NCBI RefSeq assembly: GCF_030818015.1
Contig: NZ_JAUSZX010000001.1
Coordinates: 4,836,001 to 4,900,000 of the forward strand
Length of the DNA: 64,000 nt
DNA from: Arthrobacter globiformis
Lineage (GTDB): Bacteria > Actinomycetota > Actinomycetes > Actinomycetales > Micrococcaceae
Direction: 5' to 3'
The notes beneath the pieces are model-generated. The model made no database searches. It saw only the letters and a list, made by a program, of their open reading frames with translations, and was not told where the DNA came from. This document shows, piece after piece, positions 12,590 through 20,538 of this stretch; position 1 is the stretch's first letter; every line of letters starts with the position of its first letter. Both the position numbers and the translations under genes were made by a program.

Positions 12590-13954
12590 CTAGGGCTCGG
12601 AGTGGTGTCCGGCTCCCGCGGGGTCCAGGGCTTCGGCCGGAATGCCTTCGCTGACCTTGCCAGAGCGGCTCAGCACCACCATGAGGATGGAGGAGAGGAG
12701 CATGAAGCCGCCGACGACGAACATCGGAACCGTGTAGCCGCCGGTCCAGTCCTTAAGCCAGCCCGTGATGTATCCGGCGCTGAAGCCTGCCAGGTTGCCC
12801 ACGGTGTTGATCAGGGCGATGCCGGCAGCGGCAGCCGCACCGGTGAGGAACTGGGTGGGCACGGTCCAGAAGTTGGGCAGTGCGGCGAAGATGGACATGG
12901 CCGTGATGGTGATGACCGCGATGGTGGCTGCCGGGGAACCGGCGAACAGGGCCAGCGGGATGCTGACGCCGCCGACGAGGGCAGGGACCGCGATGTGCCA
13001 GGTCTTCACGCCCCGCTTGGTGGCGTCCTTGGACCAGAAGTACAGGGCGGCCGCGGCGGGCAGGTACGGGATCGCAGTGATGAGGCCCTTCTGAAGCACG
13101 TCGAACTTGGTGCCGTAGAGCCCTTCGAAGCCGGCGATGATGGTGGGCAGGAAGAAGCCAAGGGCGTAGAGGCCGTAGATGAAGCCGAAGTAGATGGCCG
13201 CCAGCATCCAGACGCGGCCGTTGCCGAAGACGGTGCGGACGCTGACGTGCTTGTTGCTGGCGGCGGTTTCCTCCTTTTCCTTTTCCAGGGCGCCAGTCAG
13301 CCAGGTCTTCTCTTCGGCCGTCAGCCACTTGGCCTTGGCCGGGGAGTCAGCCAGGTAGAACCAGGCAACGATGCCGATGATGATGGCGGGGACGGCCACA
13401 CCGAAGAACATGACGCGCCAGCCGGCGAGGCCAAAGAGGCCGTGCTGCTGGATGAGGAGGCCGGCCAGAGGGGCACCGATGACGGTGGTCAGCGGCTGGG
13501 CCAGGTAGAAGAGGGCGAGGATCTTGCTGCGGTGCCGGGCCGGAACCCAGAGGCTCAGGAAGAGGATGGCGCCCGGGAAGAAGCCGGCCTCGGCCACACC
13601 GAGGATGAAGCGCAGGATGTAGAGCTGCTCAACGTTGCCAACCCAGGTGAACAGGAGCGAGACGATGCCCCAGCTGACCATGATGCGGGCCAGCCAGCGC
13701 CGGGCGCCGAACTTGTGCAGGGCCAGGTTGCTGGGGACTTCGAGCAGGATGTAGCCGATGAAGAAGACGCCGGAAGCGAAGCCGAACTGCGCCGCGCCGA
13801 GGGCGAGGTCCGTGTTCATGCCGTTGGGGCCGGCAAAGGAGATGGCCGTGCGGTCCAGGTAGTTGATGAAGAACATCAAAGCGACGAACGGCACCAGCCG
13901 GATTGCCACTTTCCTGATTGCAGATCTTTCGACCACCGATTGTGTGGTGTCCAC
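12590..13954 (-). CDS. MFS transporter of the anion:cation symporter (ACS) type
   Basis: A 454-residue, 12-helix major facilitator. The first helix carries NYLDRTAISFAGP, the signature of the ACS/phthalate-permease group that imports sugar acids such as D-galactonate. The conserved loop after helix 2 (ALHKFGARRWLARI) is also present. The GTG at 13954 is preceded by TAGGAG at good spacing, so the 38 residues upstream are discarded. As the first gene of the operon and a carrier for organic anions, it fits uptake of D-apionate. It is transcribed divergently from the FadR-type regulator, whose two operators lie in the shared intergenic region. Confidence 0.85.
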   Translation of the reverse strand: MDTTQSVVERSAIRKVAIRLVPFVALMFFINYLDRTAISFAGPNGMNTDLALGAAQFGFASGVFFIGYILLEVPSNLALHKFGARRWLARIMVSWGIVSLLFTWVGNVEQLYILRFILGVAEAGFFPGAILFLSLWVPARHRSKILALFYLAQPLTTVIGAPLAGLLIQQHGLFGLAGWRVMFFGVAVPAIIIGIVAWFYLADSPAKAKWLTAEEKTWLTGALEKEKEETAASNKHVSVRTVFGNGRVWMLAAIYFGFIYGLYALGFFLPTIIAGFEGLYGTKFDVLQKGLITAIPYLPAAAALYFWSKDATKRGVKTWHIAVPALVGGVSIPLALFAGSPAATIAVITITAMSIFAALPNFWTVPTQFLTGAAAAAGIALINTVGNLAGFSAGYITGWLKDWTGGYTVPMFVVGGFMLLSSILMVVLSRSGKVSEGIPAEALDPAGAGHHSEP

Positions 13955-14092
13955 ATTGACTCCTAGATGTTGGTAGCCCCGGCCGCGTCCTGCTCTGGAT
14001 GCTTGGGGGTTTGTCTCAATGCCGTCCGCCGGAAGGAGACCGGCATTGGCTACGCGTTGTGAGATCAACCATACGGCCGGACGGGCAAATTG

Positions 14093-14106
14093 GTCAACCG
14101 GTTGAC
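14093..14106. promoter_or_regulatory. Palindromic operator 1 for the FadR-type regulator
   Basis: GTCAACCGGTTGAC is a perfect 14-bp palindrome in the divergent intergenic region. It lies in an 18-bp block, AAATTGGTCAACCGGTTG (14087-14104), that recurs 49 bp downstream. Site and symmetry fit a GntR-family dimer. Confidence 0.7.
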
Positions 14107-14141
14107 GGATTCTTCTGCTTTGTACCTTTGGCGGGAAATTG

Positions 14142-14155
14142 GTCAGCCGGTTGCT
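14142..14155. promoter_or_regulatory. Operator 2 for the FadR-type regulator
   Basis: GTCAGCCGGTTGCT is an imperfect copy of operator 1, inside AAATTGGTCAGCCGGTTG (14136-14153). It ends 11 bp before the regulator start codon, so binding would repress the regulator's own expression. Confidence 0.65.
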
Positions 14156-14166
14156 ACCCTTTGAAG

Positions 14167-14910
14167 ATGTCCGAAAACTCCGCAGCCGCTACGGCCAAGA
14201 TCAGCGCCGCCCTTGGCCCCATGGAACAGGGGTCGGTGGTATCCGAGGTTGCGGAACGCCTGCTGGCCTACTTCACTAGCGGAGACATAGCAGTCGGAAC
14301 CAGGCTTCCGGCCGAGCGGACGCTTGCCGCGTCCCTCGGCGTGGGCCGATCAGCCGTCCGCGAAGCATTGGCGGCCCTGGAGATCCTGGGCATTGTGATT
14401 GTCAGGCCGGGATCGGGAACGTACCTGCGGGACGGCATCTCGGAACTGTTGCCCCGCACCCTGAGCTGGGGCCTCATGCTGGGCGCTCCCCGAACCCGCG
14501 AGCTGGTGGAGCTCAGGAGCGGGCTCGAGGTGCAGGCAGCGCAGTTGGCCGCTGAACGCATCGACGATGCAGCACTGGACCGCATGCGCGCCAACCTGCA
14601 GAGCATGGAAGACAACCTCGAAGACCTGGTCGCGTTCGTCGAGGCAGACGCCGCCTTCCACCGCGAGATCGCTGTCAGCTCGGGCAACCAGGTCCTCCGC
14701 GAACTGCTGCAAAGCATCCGGTCACTGCTTCGCATCTGGGTTGACCGCGCCCTGACTGACGAAGGCCACGCCGCCGCAGCCCTCAAAGAACACCGTGAAA
14801 TCTTCACCGCGCTGGAAGCCCATGATCCCGCTGGCGTCACCGCGACGATGCGCTCACACATGCAGACCGCCTCGCGGCGGCTGCTCGCAGGGTTCGACGC
14901 CGCCCAGTAG
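14167..14910 (+). CDS. FadR-subfamily GntR transcriptional regulator
   Basis: A 247-residue regulator with an N-terminal winged helix (LPAERTLAASLGVGRSAVREAL, about residues 43-64) and a helical FCD ligand-binding domain (about 95-235). The FCD metal-binding Asp/His pattern is present, with HREIAVSSGN and the late HREIF and RSHM segments. The ATG at 14167 was preferred over upstream frames because it starts just after operator 2. FadR-type regulators usually repress neighbouring sugar-acid operons and are released by a pathway intermediate. Here the target is most likely the divergent apionate operon and itself. The effector is unknown. Confidence 0.88.
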   Translation: MSENSAAATAKISAALGPMEQGSVVSEVAERLLAYFTSGDIAVGTRLPAERTLAASLGVGRSAVREALAALEILGIVIVRPGSGTYLRDGISELLPRTLSWGLMLGAPRTRELVELRSGLEVQAAQLAAERIDDAALDRMRANLQSMEDNLEDLVAFVEADAAFHREIAVSSGNQVLRELLQSIRSLLRIWVDRALTDEGHAAAALKEHREIFTALEAHDPAGVTATMRSHMQTASRRLLAGFDAAQ

Positions 14911-15005
14911 GCGCCGCCCAGTAGAGGGGCTGCAGCGGCCGGGCCGCCCAGTTTGGGGGTGGACGCCGTCAGGAATCTCAAAGGCCACCGCGCCAGCCTG
15001 TCTCC

Positions 15006-15230
15006 ATGGTCAATGCCCAAAGCGAGCCCGCGGGCTCCCGCGTCAGCGAGGCCCTGAAGATGCTCGACCTGGAGCAACGGGACGTCCTGCTGGCCCTGCA
15101 CTATGGTCGGCTCACGGTGGCCGAGGTGGCAACGCAGTTCGGCATTTCCCCCGCCCTGGTGAGCCACCGGGCTCTCGCCGCCCTGAGGACCCTCCGCCGG
15201 CTGCTTGACCAGAGCGCCCAAGCCCCGTAG
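15006..15230 (+). CDS. Small sigma-70 region-4-like HTH protein
   Basis: A 74-residue frame. Residues 15-68 read like sigma region 4: LDLEQRDVLLALHYGRLTVAEVA, then a recognition helix (FGISPALVSHRALAALRTL). There is no region 2, so it cannot be a full sigma factor. It may be a DNA-binding regulator, an anti- or co-sigma piece, or the remnant of an ECF gene. It follows the FadR-type regulator by 95 bp and precedes an AT-rich promoter-like stretch. No clear ribosome site is visible before the ATG. A 6-bp stem (CCAGCC/GGCTGG, 15241-15256) lies just downstream. Confidence 0.6.
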   Translation: MVNAQSEPAGSRVSEALKMLDLEQRDVLLALHYGRLTVAEVATQFGISPALVSHRALAALRTLRRLLDQSAQAP

Positions 15231-15368
15231 GCCTACGATTCCAGCCTGCCGGCTGGCGGCTCGGAAGAAATGGTTTTTCTGACCTATATTGCATGGAAAA
15301 GATCGCTTTATCTTATGTGATTTCCGGCTCATACTTTTGGAGTCGGCCCCTAGAGAGAACGAGACGCC

Positions 15369-15482
15369 ATGAACAGCACCGCTACTGATTACCGCGCGAA
15401 CGCAGGCAAAGACGCCGGAATAAATGACGTCTGCGACGACGCCGCCTACTGCTTTTACTGCAACGGGCCGGAGACCGACTGA
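15369..15482 (+). CDS. 37-residue Cys-containing peptide upstream of the GNAT-AAA+ gene
   Basis: A short open frame, ATG at 15369 to TGA at 15482, preceded by a purine-rich AGAGAACGAGACGCC. The product is acidic and has three cysteines in its second half, in a CxxxxxxCxxC arrangement, with an aromatic YCFYC core and the ending NGPETD. No family is recognised. It sits 58 bp before the GNAT-AAA+ gene in the same direction, behind an unusually AT-rich stretch (about 15268-15340) that probably holds the promoter. It could be a leader peptide, a small metal-binding partner, or a substrate of the ATPase or acetyltransferase. Coding is supported by position, codon pattern and ribosome site only. Confidence 0.5.
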   Translation: MNSTATDYRANAGKDAGINDVCDDAAYCFYCNGPETD

Positions 15483-15540
15483 TGGCCGGCCCAGCACGGC
15501 CGCAGAACCCGAGCCCGAACCCGGATGCCGGGCAGGACGT

Positions 15541-16836
15541 ATGAAGCCCTGGCGCCTCCGCGAGTTCCACCCGGAGGACCTTGACCAGCTGGTAGAGGTT
15601 TGGCAGGAGTCCCGGAACCCGGGCAAGTCTGCCGTCTACAGCCTGTCGGAGGTCCTTTCCGCCTGCACGGATCAGCAAGCCGTCGTCGCAATCGCCGGTG
15701 AACGGCTGATAGGAGCCGCTGCTGCCAACATCGAAGAAGACCGCGCCTGGGTGATCATGCTCGCCCAGGCCGCGGACTGGCGGGACCAGGGCCTGGGCAG
15801 CGCGCTTCTTGCCGGCCTGGAGTCACGGCTAATGGCCCGCGGAGTCCTTCGGATATCCGCGCTGGTGCGCTCAAGCGAGTCACCCGTCCGGGCCTTTTCA
15901 AACAGCAAATACGGCGTCGAGGACGGCCTTCTGTATTTCGAGCGCATTGTCCCGGTCCAGCGCCAGGAGATAGGACCGCTGAGCCAGCTTGGCGGCCGGG
16001 TGCTCGCCCGTGGCCTGTGGGAGTCGATGGCGGGCATGCACAAAGAGAAGGAACTCATTGAGCAGCGGCTGATCCTCCCCCTCGCGCGGACGGATCTTGC
16101 CGCCTCCCTAGGCGTCGTTCCGCCGCGCGCCGTCATGCTGTTCGGTCCGCCGGGGACCGGAAAGACCACCTTCGCCAAAGCTGTGGCTTCCCGGCTTGAA
16201 TGGCCTTTCGTCGAGGTCTCCCCATCCCGCCTGGCATCGGACCCGAGGGGGCTGGCCGCAGCGTTGCGGCAGACCTTCCAGGACATCTCGCACCTCGACC
16301 ATGCAGTTGTCTTCATCGATGAGGTAGAGGAGATCGCGGCGGAGCGCGGCGGGAAGCCGCCCTCGCCCCTGCAGGGGGTCACGAATGAACTGCTGAAGAT
16401 CATTCCCGCCTTCCGTGAGCAGGAGGGCCGGATCCTCATCTGCGCCACCAACTTCATCCGGGCCTTGGACACGGCGTTCCTGCGGCACGGACGGTTCGAC
16501 TACGTGATTCCCATCGGGCTGCCCGATCCCGCCGCCCGGGAGGCCATCTGGACCAAATACATTCCGGAGGCTGCCGCCCGGCACGTGGATGTTCCGGCCC
16601 TGGCCCGGCAAACTGAGCGCTTCTCGCCCGCAGACATCGAATTCGCGGCACGGAAGGCGTCGCAGCGCGCGTTGGAATGCGCAGTACGGGACTCACCGGA
16701 CGGGGCCGGGCAGCCTGCTGACGGCTCGCTGACGACGGACAGCTACCTCATGGCTGTCAGCCAGACCAAGGCCACGGTTACCGAAGCCATGGTCAGTGAA
16801 TTCAGGGAGGACATCGAGCGGCTCGCCCGTACCTAG
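15541..16836 (+). CDS. GNAT acetyltransferase-AAA+ ATPase fusion protein
   Basis: A 431-residue two-domain protein. Residues 1-150 look like a GNAT N-acetyltransferase, with an acetyl-CoA loop near DWRDQGLGSALL (about 80-91). Residues about 160-431 are a classic AAA module: Walker A GPPGTGKT (202-209), Walker B VVFIDEVEE, sensor 1 ICATN, an RHGRFDYVIPIGLPD arginine-finger segment and a sensor-2 helix after FSPADIEFAARK. These motifs match the FtsH/p97/spastin group, but no protease domain follows. The ATG at 15541 has GGCAGGA upstream; an earlier in-frame start would add a low-complexity extension. No such fusion is known to me as characterised. The ATPase might remodel a protein that the GNAT domain acetylates, perhaps the 37-residue product encoded just upstream. 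Confidence 0.85.
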   Translation: MKPWRLREFHPEDLDQLVEVWQESRNPGKSAVYSLSEVLSACTDQQAVVAIAGERLIGAAAANIEEDRAWVIMLAQAADWRDQGLGSALLAGLESRLMARGVLRISALVRSSESPVRAFSNSKYGVEDGLLYFERIVPVQRQEIGPLSQLGGRVLARGLWESMAGMHKEKELIEQRLILPLARTDLAASLGVVPPRAVMLFGPPGTGKTTFAKAVASRLEWPFVEVSPSRLASDPRGLAAALRQTFQDISHLDHAVVFIDEVEEIAAERGGKPPSPLQGVTNELLKIIPAFREQEGRILICATNFIRALDTAFLRHGRFDYVIPIGLPDPAAREAIWTKYIPEAAARHVDVPALARQTERFSPADIEFAARKASQRALECAVRDSPDGAGQPADGSLTTDSYLMAVSQTKATVTEAMVSEFREDIERLART

Positions 16837-16853
16837 ACCGATATATCCGGACC

Positions 16854-16882
16854 TTGACATGCCGCCCGGCCGGGCCTAGAAC
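16854..16882 (+). promoter_or_regulatory. Sigma-70-type promoter of the cupin gene
   Basis: TTGACA (16854-16859) matches the -35 consensus exactly. A 17-bp spacer separates it from TAGAAC (16877-16882), a 4/6 match to the -10 consensus. It begins 17 bp after the GNAT-AAA+ stop codon, so the cupin gene can be transcribed independently. Confidence 0.7.
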
Positions 16883-16959
16883 GTGGCATATCAGGCAGCA
16901 GCATCTGCATTCCAAGGCCTTCATCCCCGAAGCAGGAATGTCCACAACAGGAGGTTAAG

Positions 16960-17322
16960 ATGCCAGGTCCAATACGCAAGAGTTTCGATTCCCCGGAGGA
17001 GACCCGGCCGTTCGAGGACGGCAAGGGCCAACTCCAGCTGGTCAATCTGGAGGGTGGCGGCGTCGGCCGGGCCACGTTCGAGCCGGGGTGGCGGTGGTCA
17101 GAGCATGTCAAACCAATCGCCAAGACGGACAGTTGCCAGGCCGCCCACATGGGATACTTCATCTCCGGCCGCATGAAGGTCGTCATGGATGACGGCCAGG
17201 AGATCGAGTACGGGCCCGGCGATTTCGGGATAATCCCGCCCGGACATGATGCCTGGACCGTTGGCGATGAAGCCTGCGTGGTGGTCGACTGGCAAGGATT
17301 CGCTGACTACGCGAAGAGGTGA
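16960..17322 (+). CDS. Single-domain cupin protein
   Basis: A 120-residue small beta-barrel (cupin_2-like) protein. The first cupin motif is partly degenerate (WSEHVKP...CQAAHMGYFISGRMKV). The second is clear: PGDFGIIPPGHDAW. A strong AGGAGG-type ribosome site lies before the ATG (ACAGGAGGTTAAG). Such proteins often bind a metal and act as small sensors or isomerases, but no substrate can be named. It has its own consensus-like promoter downstream of the GNAT-AAA+ gene. Confidence 0.85.
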   Translation: MPGPIRKSFDSPEETRPFEDGKGQLQLVNLEGGGVGRATFEPGWRWSEHVKPIAKTDSCQAAHMGYFISGRMKVVMDDGQEIEYGPGDFGIIPPGHDAWTVGDEACVVVDWQGFADYAKR

Positions 17323-17388
17323 CACCACTATTTGAGTGAGGCGGCGCTGTTTGGATTAGCCGGCGCCGGGCGTGACATCATACGGAGC

Positions 17389-18246
17389 ATGGCCCAGAGA
17401 ATTGCGTTCCAGGGTGAGCCCGGCGCCAACTCAGATATAGCGTGTAAGCAGATGTACCCCGGTCTGGAGAGCATTCCCTGCGCCAGCTTCGAGGACGCCT
17501 TCGAGCTGGTGTCCAGCGGTGAGACGGATCTGGCCATGATCCCGATCGAAAACTCCATCGCCGGCCGGGTGGCGGACATCCATCTGCTGCTGCCTCACTC
17601 GGGCCTGCAGATCGTGGGAGAGTTCTTCCTGCCCATCCACTTCGACCTGCTCGGCATCCCCGGCAGCACCATCGAGGGGGCTACCGAGGTCCACAGCCAC
17701 ATTCACGCCCTGGGCCAGTGCCGGAAGCTGATTCGTGAGGCCGGGCTCAAACCCGTGATCGCCGGTGATACCGCCGGGTCGGCCCGCGAGGTGCGCGAGT
17801 GGAACGACCCCACCAAGCTGTCCCTCGCGCCGCCGTTGGCCGCCGAGCTCTACGGCCTTGAGGTTCTGGCCTCCGCGGTGGAGGACGACCCCTCCAACAC
17901 CACCCGCTTTGTGGTCCTGGGCAGGGAGACGGAATTGCCTGCCCGGGAAGCCCTGCCCGGACCGGCAGTCACCAGCTTCGTGTTCCGTGTGCGGAACGTC
18001 CCCTCCGCGCTCTACAAGGCCCTGGGCGGCTTCGCCACGAACGGCGTAAACATGACCCGGCTTGAAAGCTATATGGTGGGCAACGAGTTTGCGGCAACCA
18101 TGTTCATGGCAGATGTCGAGGGGCACCCCGAGGACCTGCCGCTCAAGCTGGCTCTGGAGGAGCTGGACTTCTTCACCACCGAGGTATGGATTCTTGGCGT
18201 CTACCCGGCCGCGGAACACAGAACACAGCGGGCCGCTGGCAGCTAA
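17389..18246 (+). CDS. pheA: Prephenate dehydratase
   Basis: A 285-residue enzyme converting prephenate to phenylpyruvate in phenylalanine biosynthesis. The periplasmic-binding-like catalytic domain (about 1-180) contains IPIENSIAGRV and the catalytic TRF motif in NTTRFVVLG. A C-terminal ACT domain (about 200-280), with LESYMVG, senses phenylalanine. The ATG at 17389 with CGGAGC just upstream was chosen over a frame 19 codons longer, because the family begins with a sequence like RIAFQGEPGANS. Its stop overlaps that of the convergent benE gene by a few bases. Confidence 0.93.
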   Translation: MAQRIAFQGEPGANSDIACKQMYPGLESIPCASFEDAFELVSSGETDLAMIPIENSIAGRVADIHLLLPHSGLQIVGEFFLPIHFDLLGIPGSTIEGATEVHSHIHALGQCRKLIREAGLKPVIAGDTAGSAREVREWNDPTKLSLAPPLAAELYGLEVLASAVEDDPSNTTRFVVLGRETELPAREALPGPAVTSFVFRVRNVPSALYKALGGFATNGVNMTRLESYMVGNEFAATMFMADVEGHPEDLPLKLALEELDFFTTEVWILGVYPAAEHRTQRAAGS

Positions 18247-19475
18247 CCCGCTGCTTTGCCGTGCGGCTTGTTCCGGTCCTTGAGGACCTCCCGGACCAGG
18301 AGCCCTGCCAGCAGTGCCCAGAACGCTGCCCCGATGCCCATGAAGCTCAGTCCTGATGCGGCCACGAGGAAGGTCACGACGGCGCCCGTGCGCTCGCCCG
18401 GATCTGCCAGCGCCGAGGCGGCTGAGCCTGCGAGCGTGCCCAGCAGGGCGAGTCCGGCGACGGCTTCCAGCACCCCCGGCGGAGCCGCAGCCACCAGCGC
18501 GGCGAGCCCGGCGGAGAAGGCGCCCAGGAGGAGGTAGGCCAGGCCTGACACGAAGCCTGCCACCCAGCGCCGGCCGCGGTCTGCGCCTGCTTCCTCCCCG
18601 GCGGCCAAAGCGGCGCTGAGCGCGGCAAGGTTGATGGCGTGGCCGCCGAACGGCGCGGCCAGCAACGTGCCGGCACCGGTGACCAGCATGGAGGCACGCC
18701 ATGGCGCCTGGTAACCGAAGGACCCCAGCACCGCCACTCCGGGAACGTTCTGGGATGCCATGGTGACGATGTACAGCGGTAGGGCGATGCCCGCCACTGC
18801 GCCCAGCGACCAGGAAGGCGTGGACCACGCCACCGCCGGCAGCAGGCCGTCCGCCGGCAGAACCCGTCCTTCAACAACCAGCTGGACCACGATGCCGGCG
18901 AGCGCCACGGCCAGCGCGCCGGGCACCGACCAGCGCGGCGCGAACCATGACAGCACCAGCCAGCAGAGCAGCACCGGAACCACCAGCAGCGGAGCGGCCT
19001 GCAGCGCCTCCACGGGGGCGAGGCACAAAGGCAGCAGAACCCCCGCCAGCATGGCTTGGGCCAAGGGCGTGGGGATGCTGCTGATGAGCCTGCCCAAAGG
19101 GCGGACCATCCCCGTCACAGCGATCAGAACCCCGGTCACCAGAAAGGCGCCGACGGCGGCGGCCCATCCGCCGTCGGGAACTCCGGCCACGGCCAGCAGG
19201 GCGGCCCCCGGCGTTGACCAGGCGAGGGTTACCGGAAGCCGGCTCCGCCAGGCGAGGAGAACGACGCCCGCGCCCACCACCAGGCAGAGGGCCAGAAGGC
19301 CGCTCGACGCCTGCTGCGGGTTTGCCCCCACGGCCCGGAGGCCGGAAAGAACCACGGCGAAGGTCGAGGTGAAGCCGACAAGCGCCGTCACTATGCCCGA
19401 CATGACCGGCCTTACCAGCCCCTCGGAAACCGGGGCAGCGGGGTCGCGGGATATTCGGAGTAATGACAGCGGCAT
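18243..19475 (-). CDS. benE: BenE-family benzoate/H+ symporter-like transporter
   Basis: A 410-residue, very hydrophobic protein with about 12 membrane segments and the BenE pattern: an N-terminal SGIVTALVGFTSTFAVVL helix, LPVTLAWSTPGAALL, and a central helix with SQNVPGVAVLGSFGY. BenE proteins import benzoate with protons. No benzoate catabolic gene is in the window, so the substrate is inferred from the family. The ATG at 19475 was chosen because the extra 40 residues of the longer frame are hydrophilic and unlike the family. The gene is monocistronic, convergent with pheA and divergent from the Rieske gene. Confidence 0.88.
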   Translation of the reverse strand: MPLSLLRISRDPAAPVSEGLVRPVMSGIVTALVGFTSTFAVVLSGLRAVGANPQQASSGLLALCLVVGAGVVLLAWRSRLPVTLAWSTPGAALLAVAGVPDGGWAAAVGAFLVTGVLIAVTGMVRPLGRLISSIPTPLAQAMLAGVLLPLCLAPVEALQAAPLLVVPVLLCWLVLSWFAPRWSVPGALAVALAGIVVQLVVEGRVLPADGLLPAVAWSTPSWSLGAVAGIALPLYIVTMASQNVPGVAVLGSFGYQAPWRASMLVTGAGTLLAAPFGGHAINLAALSAALAAGEEAGADRGRRWVAGFVSGLAYLLLGAFSAGLAALVAAAPPGVLEAVAGLALLGTLAGSAASALADPGERTGAVVTFLVAASGLSFMGIGAAFWALLAGLLVREVLKDRNKPHGKAAG

Positions 19476-19585
19476 GTGAAAGTACGTTACCGGAGACTGA
19501 CCTGCCACCACCTTGTCATCGGGTCCACGGGGATGCACACTTTGGTGCACCACCTGTCCTGACTGCCAGGCCCAAGGAGTCCGCC

Positions 19586-20437
19586 GTGAACCCATTGCAT
19601 GCGTTGGTTGATGCCATTGAACACTTCGACCGGCTGGACGGGGTGGCTTCCGCCATCTCCAAGGCCGTTGGAAAGGCCGTGCAGCCGCGGCCGGTCCGCA
19701 ACACCCTCAGCGGCACGTTACTGGGTCATCCGCTGCATCCGGTCCTGACGGACTTCCCCATCGGGGCCTGGACCATGGCAACTGTCCTGGACACCGTGGG
19801 AGGGCCCGCCTCCGAGCAAGCCGCTGACATCCTGGTCGCCGTCGGAATAGCAACAGCCGTTCCAACCGCAGCCGCCGGCCTCAACGACTGGTCCGACACA
19901 CAGGGAAAGTCACGCCGGGTGGGGCTGGTCCACGCGCTTGCCAACGGATCGGCGCTCTGCCTGTTCTCGTCCTCGGCCGTGGCCCGGGCCTCCGGCAGCC
20001 GGACCACCGGAAAGGCTCTTGGGCTCGCTGGCTTCGGGGTACTGATGTTTGGCGGCTTCCTCGGCGGCCACCTCAGCTTCGGCAACGCGGTCAACGTCAA
20101 CAAGACCGCAGGCAGGACAGGCCCCAGGGAGTGGACGCCCGTCATGGCCGAGTCCGAGCTCGCGGACGGGCAGCACCGGAAAGTGGACGCGGGCAAAGTC
20201 TCGGCCCTGCTCTACCGCTCCGGGTCCGAGGTCCTGGCCCTGGACAGCGTGTGCAGCCACATGGGAGGTCCGCTCGAGGAGGGAACGTTCGCCGAAGGCT
20301 GCGTCACATGCCCCTGGCACGGCAGCACCTTCCGGCTCGGGGACGGCCACATAGTCCGTGGGCCGGCAACCACTCCCCAGCCGAGCTACGAAGCCCGTGT
20401 GAACGACGGCCAGATTGAGGTCCGCCGACGCGGCTAA
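19586..20437 (+). CDS. DUF2231 membrane domain fused to a Rieske [2Fe-2S] domain
   Basis: A 283-residue protein. The N-terminal part (about 30-175) has the DUF2231 pattern (LSGTLLGHPLHPVLTDFPIGAW) with four hydrophobic segments. The C-terminal 100 residues are a Rieske domain with both cluster motifs, CSHMGG and CPWHGS, giving the Cys-x-His and Cys-x-x-His ligands. The GTG at 19586 is preceded by AAGGAG at ideal spacing. A membrane-bound electron carrier is plausible, but the partner is unknown. It is divergent from benE and followed by a SnoaL-like gene. Confidence 0.9.
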   Translation: MNPLHALVDAIEHFDRLDGVASAISKAVGKAVQPRPVRNTLSGTLLGHPLHPVLTDFPIGAWTMATVLDTVGGPASEQAADILVAVGIATAVPTAAAGLNDWSDTQGKSRRVGLVHALANGSALCLFSSSAVARASGSRTTGKALGLAGFGVLMFGGFLGGHLSFGNAVNVNKTAGRTGPREWTPVMAESELADGQHRKVDAGKVSALLYRSGSEVLALDSVCSHMGGPLEEGTFAEGCVTCPWHGSTFRLGDGHIVRGPATTPQPSYEARVNDGQIEVRRRG

Positions 20438-20538
20438 GGCGCGTCCGGCAGCCTGCAGCTTTGCCTCTAGCTTCCACACCCGGCTGCTGATAGATTGCCC
20501 ACCTCAGACCGGCAGGAGTCCTGGGGAGGGAGGGCACC

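Noticed and set aside
11768..13966. 732-codon plus-strand open frame across the kinase and MFS genes
   Set aside because: It runs antisense through two genes with clear families, and its composition (Gly, Asp, Glu, His) is typical of shadow frames.
14102..14130. TTGACG inside operator 1 as the -35 box of the regulator promoter
   Set aside because: No acceptable -10 sequence lies 16-18 bp downstream, so I only call the operator.
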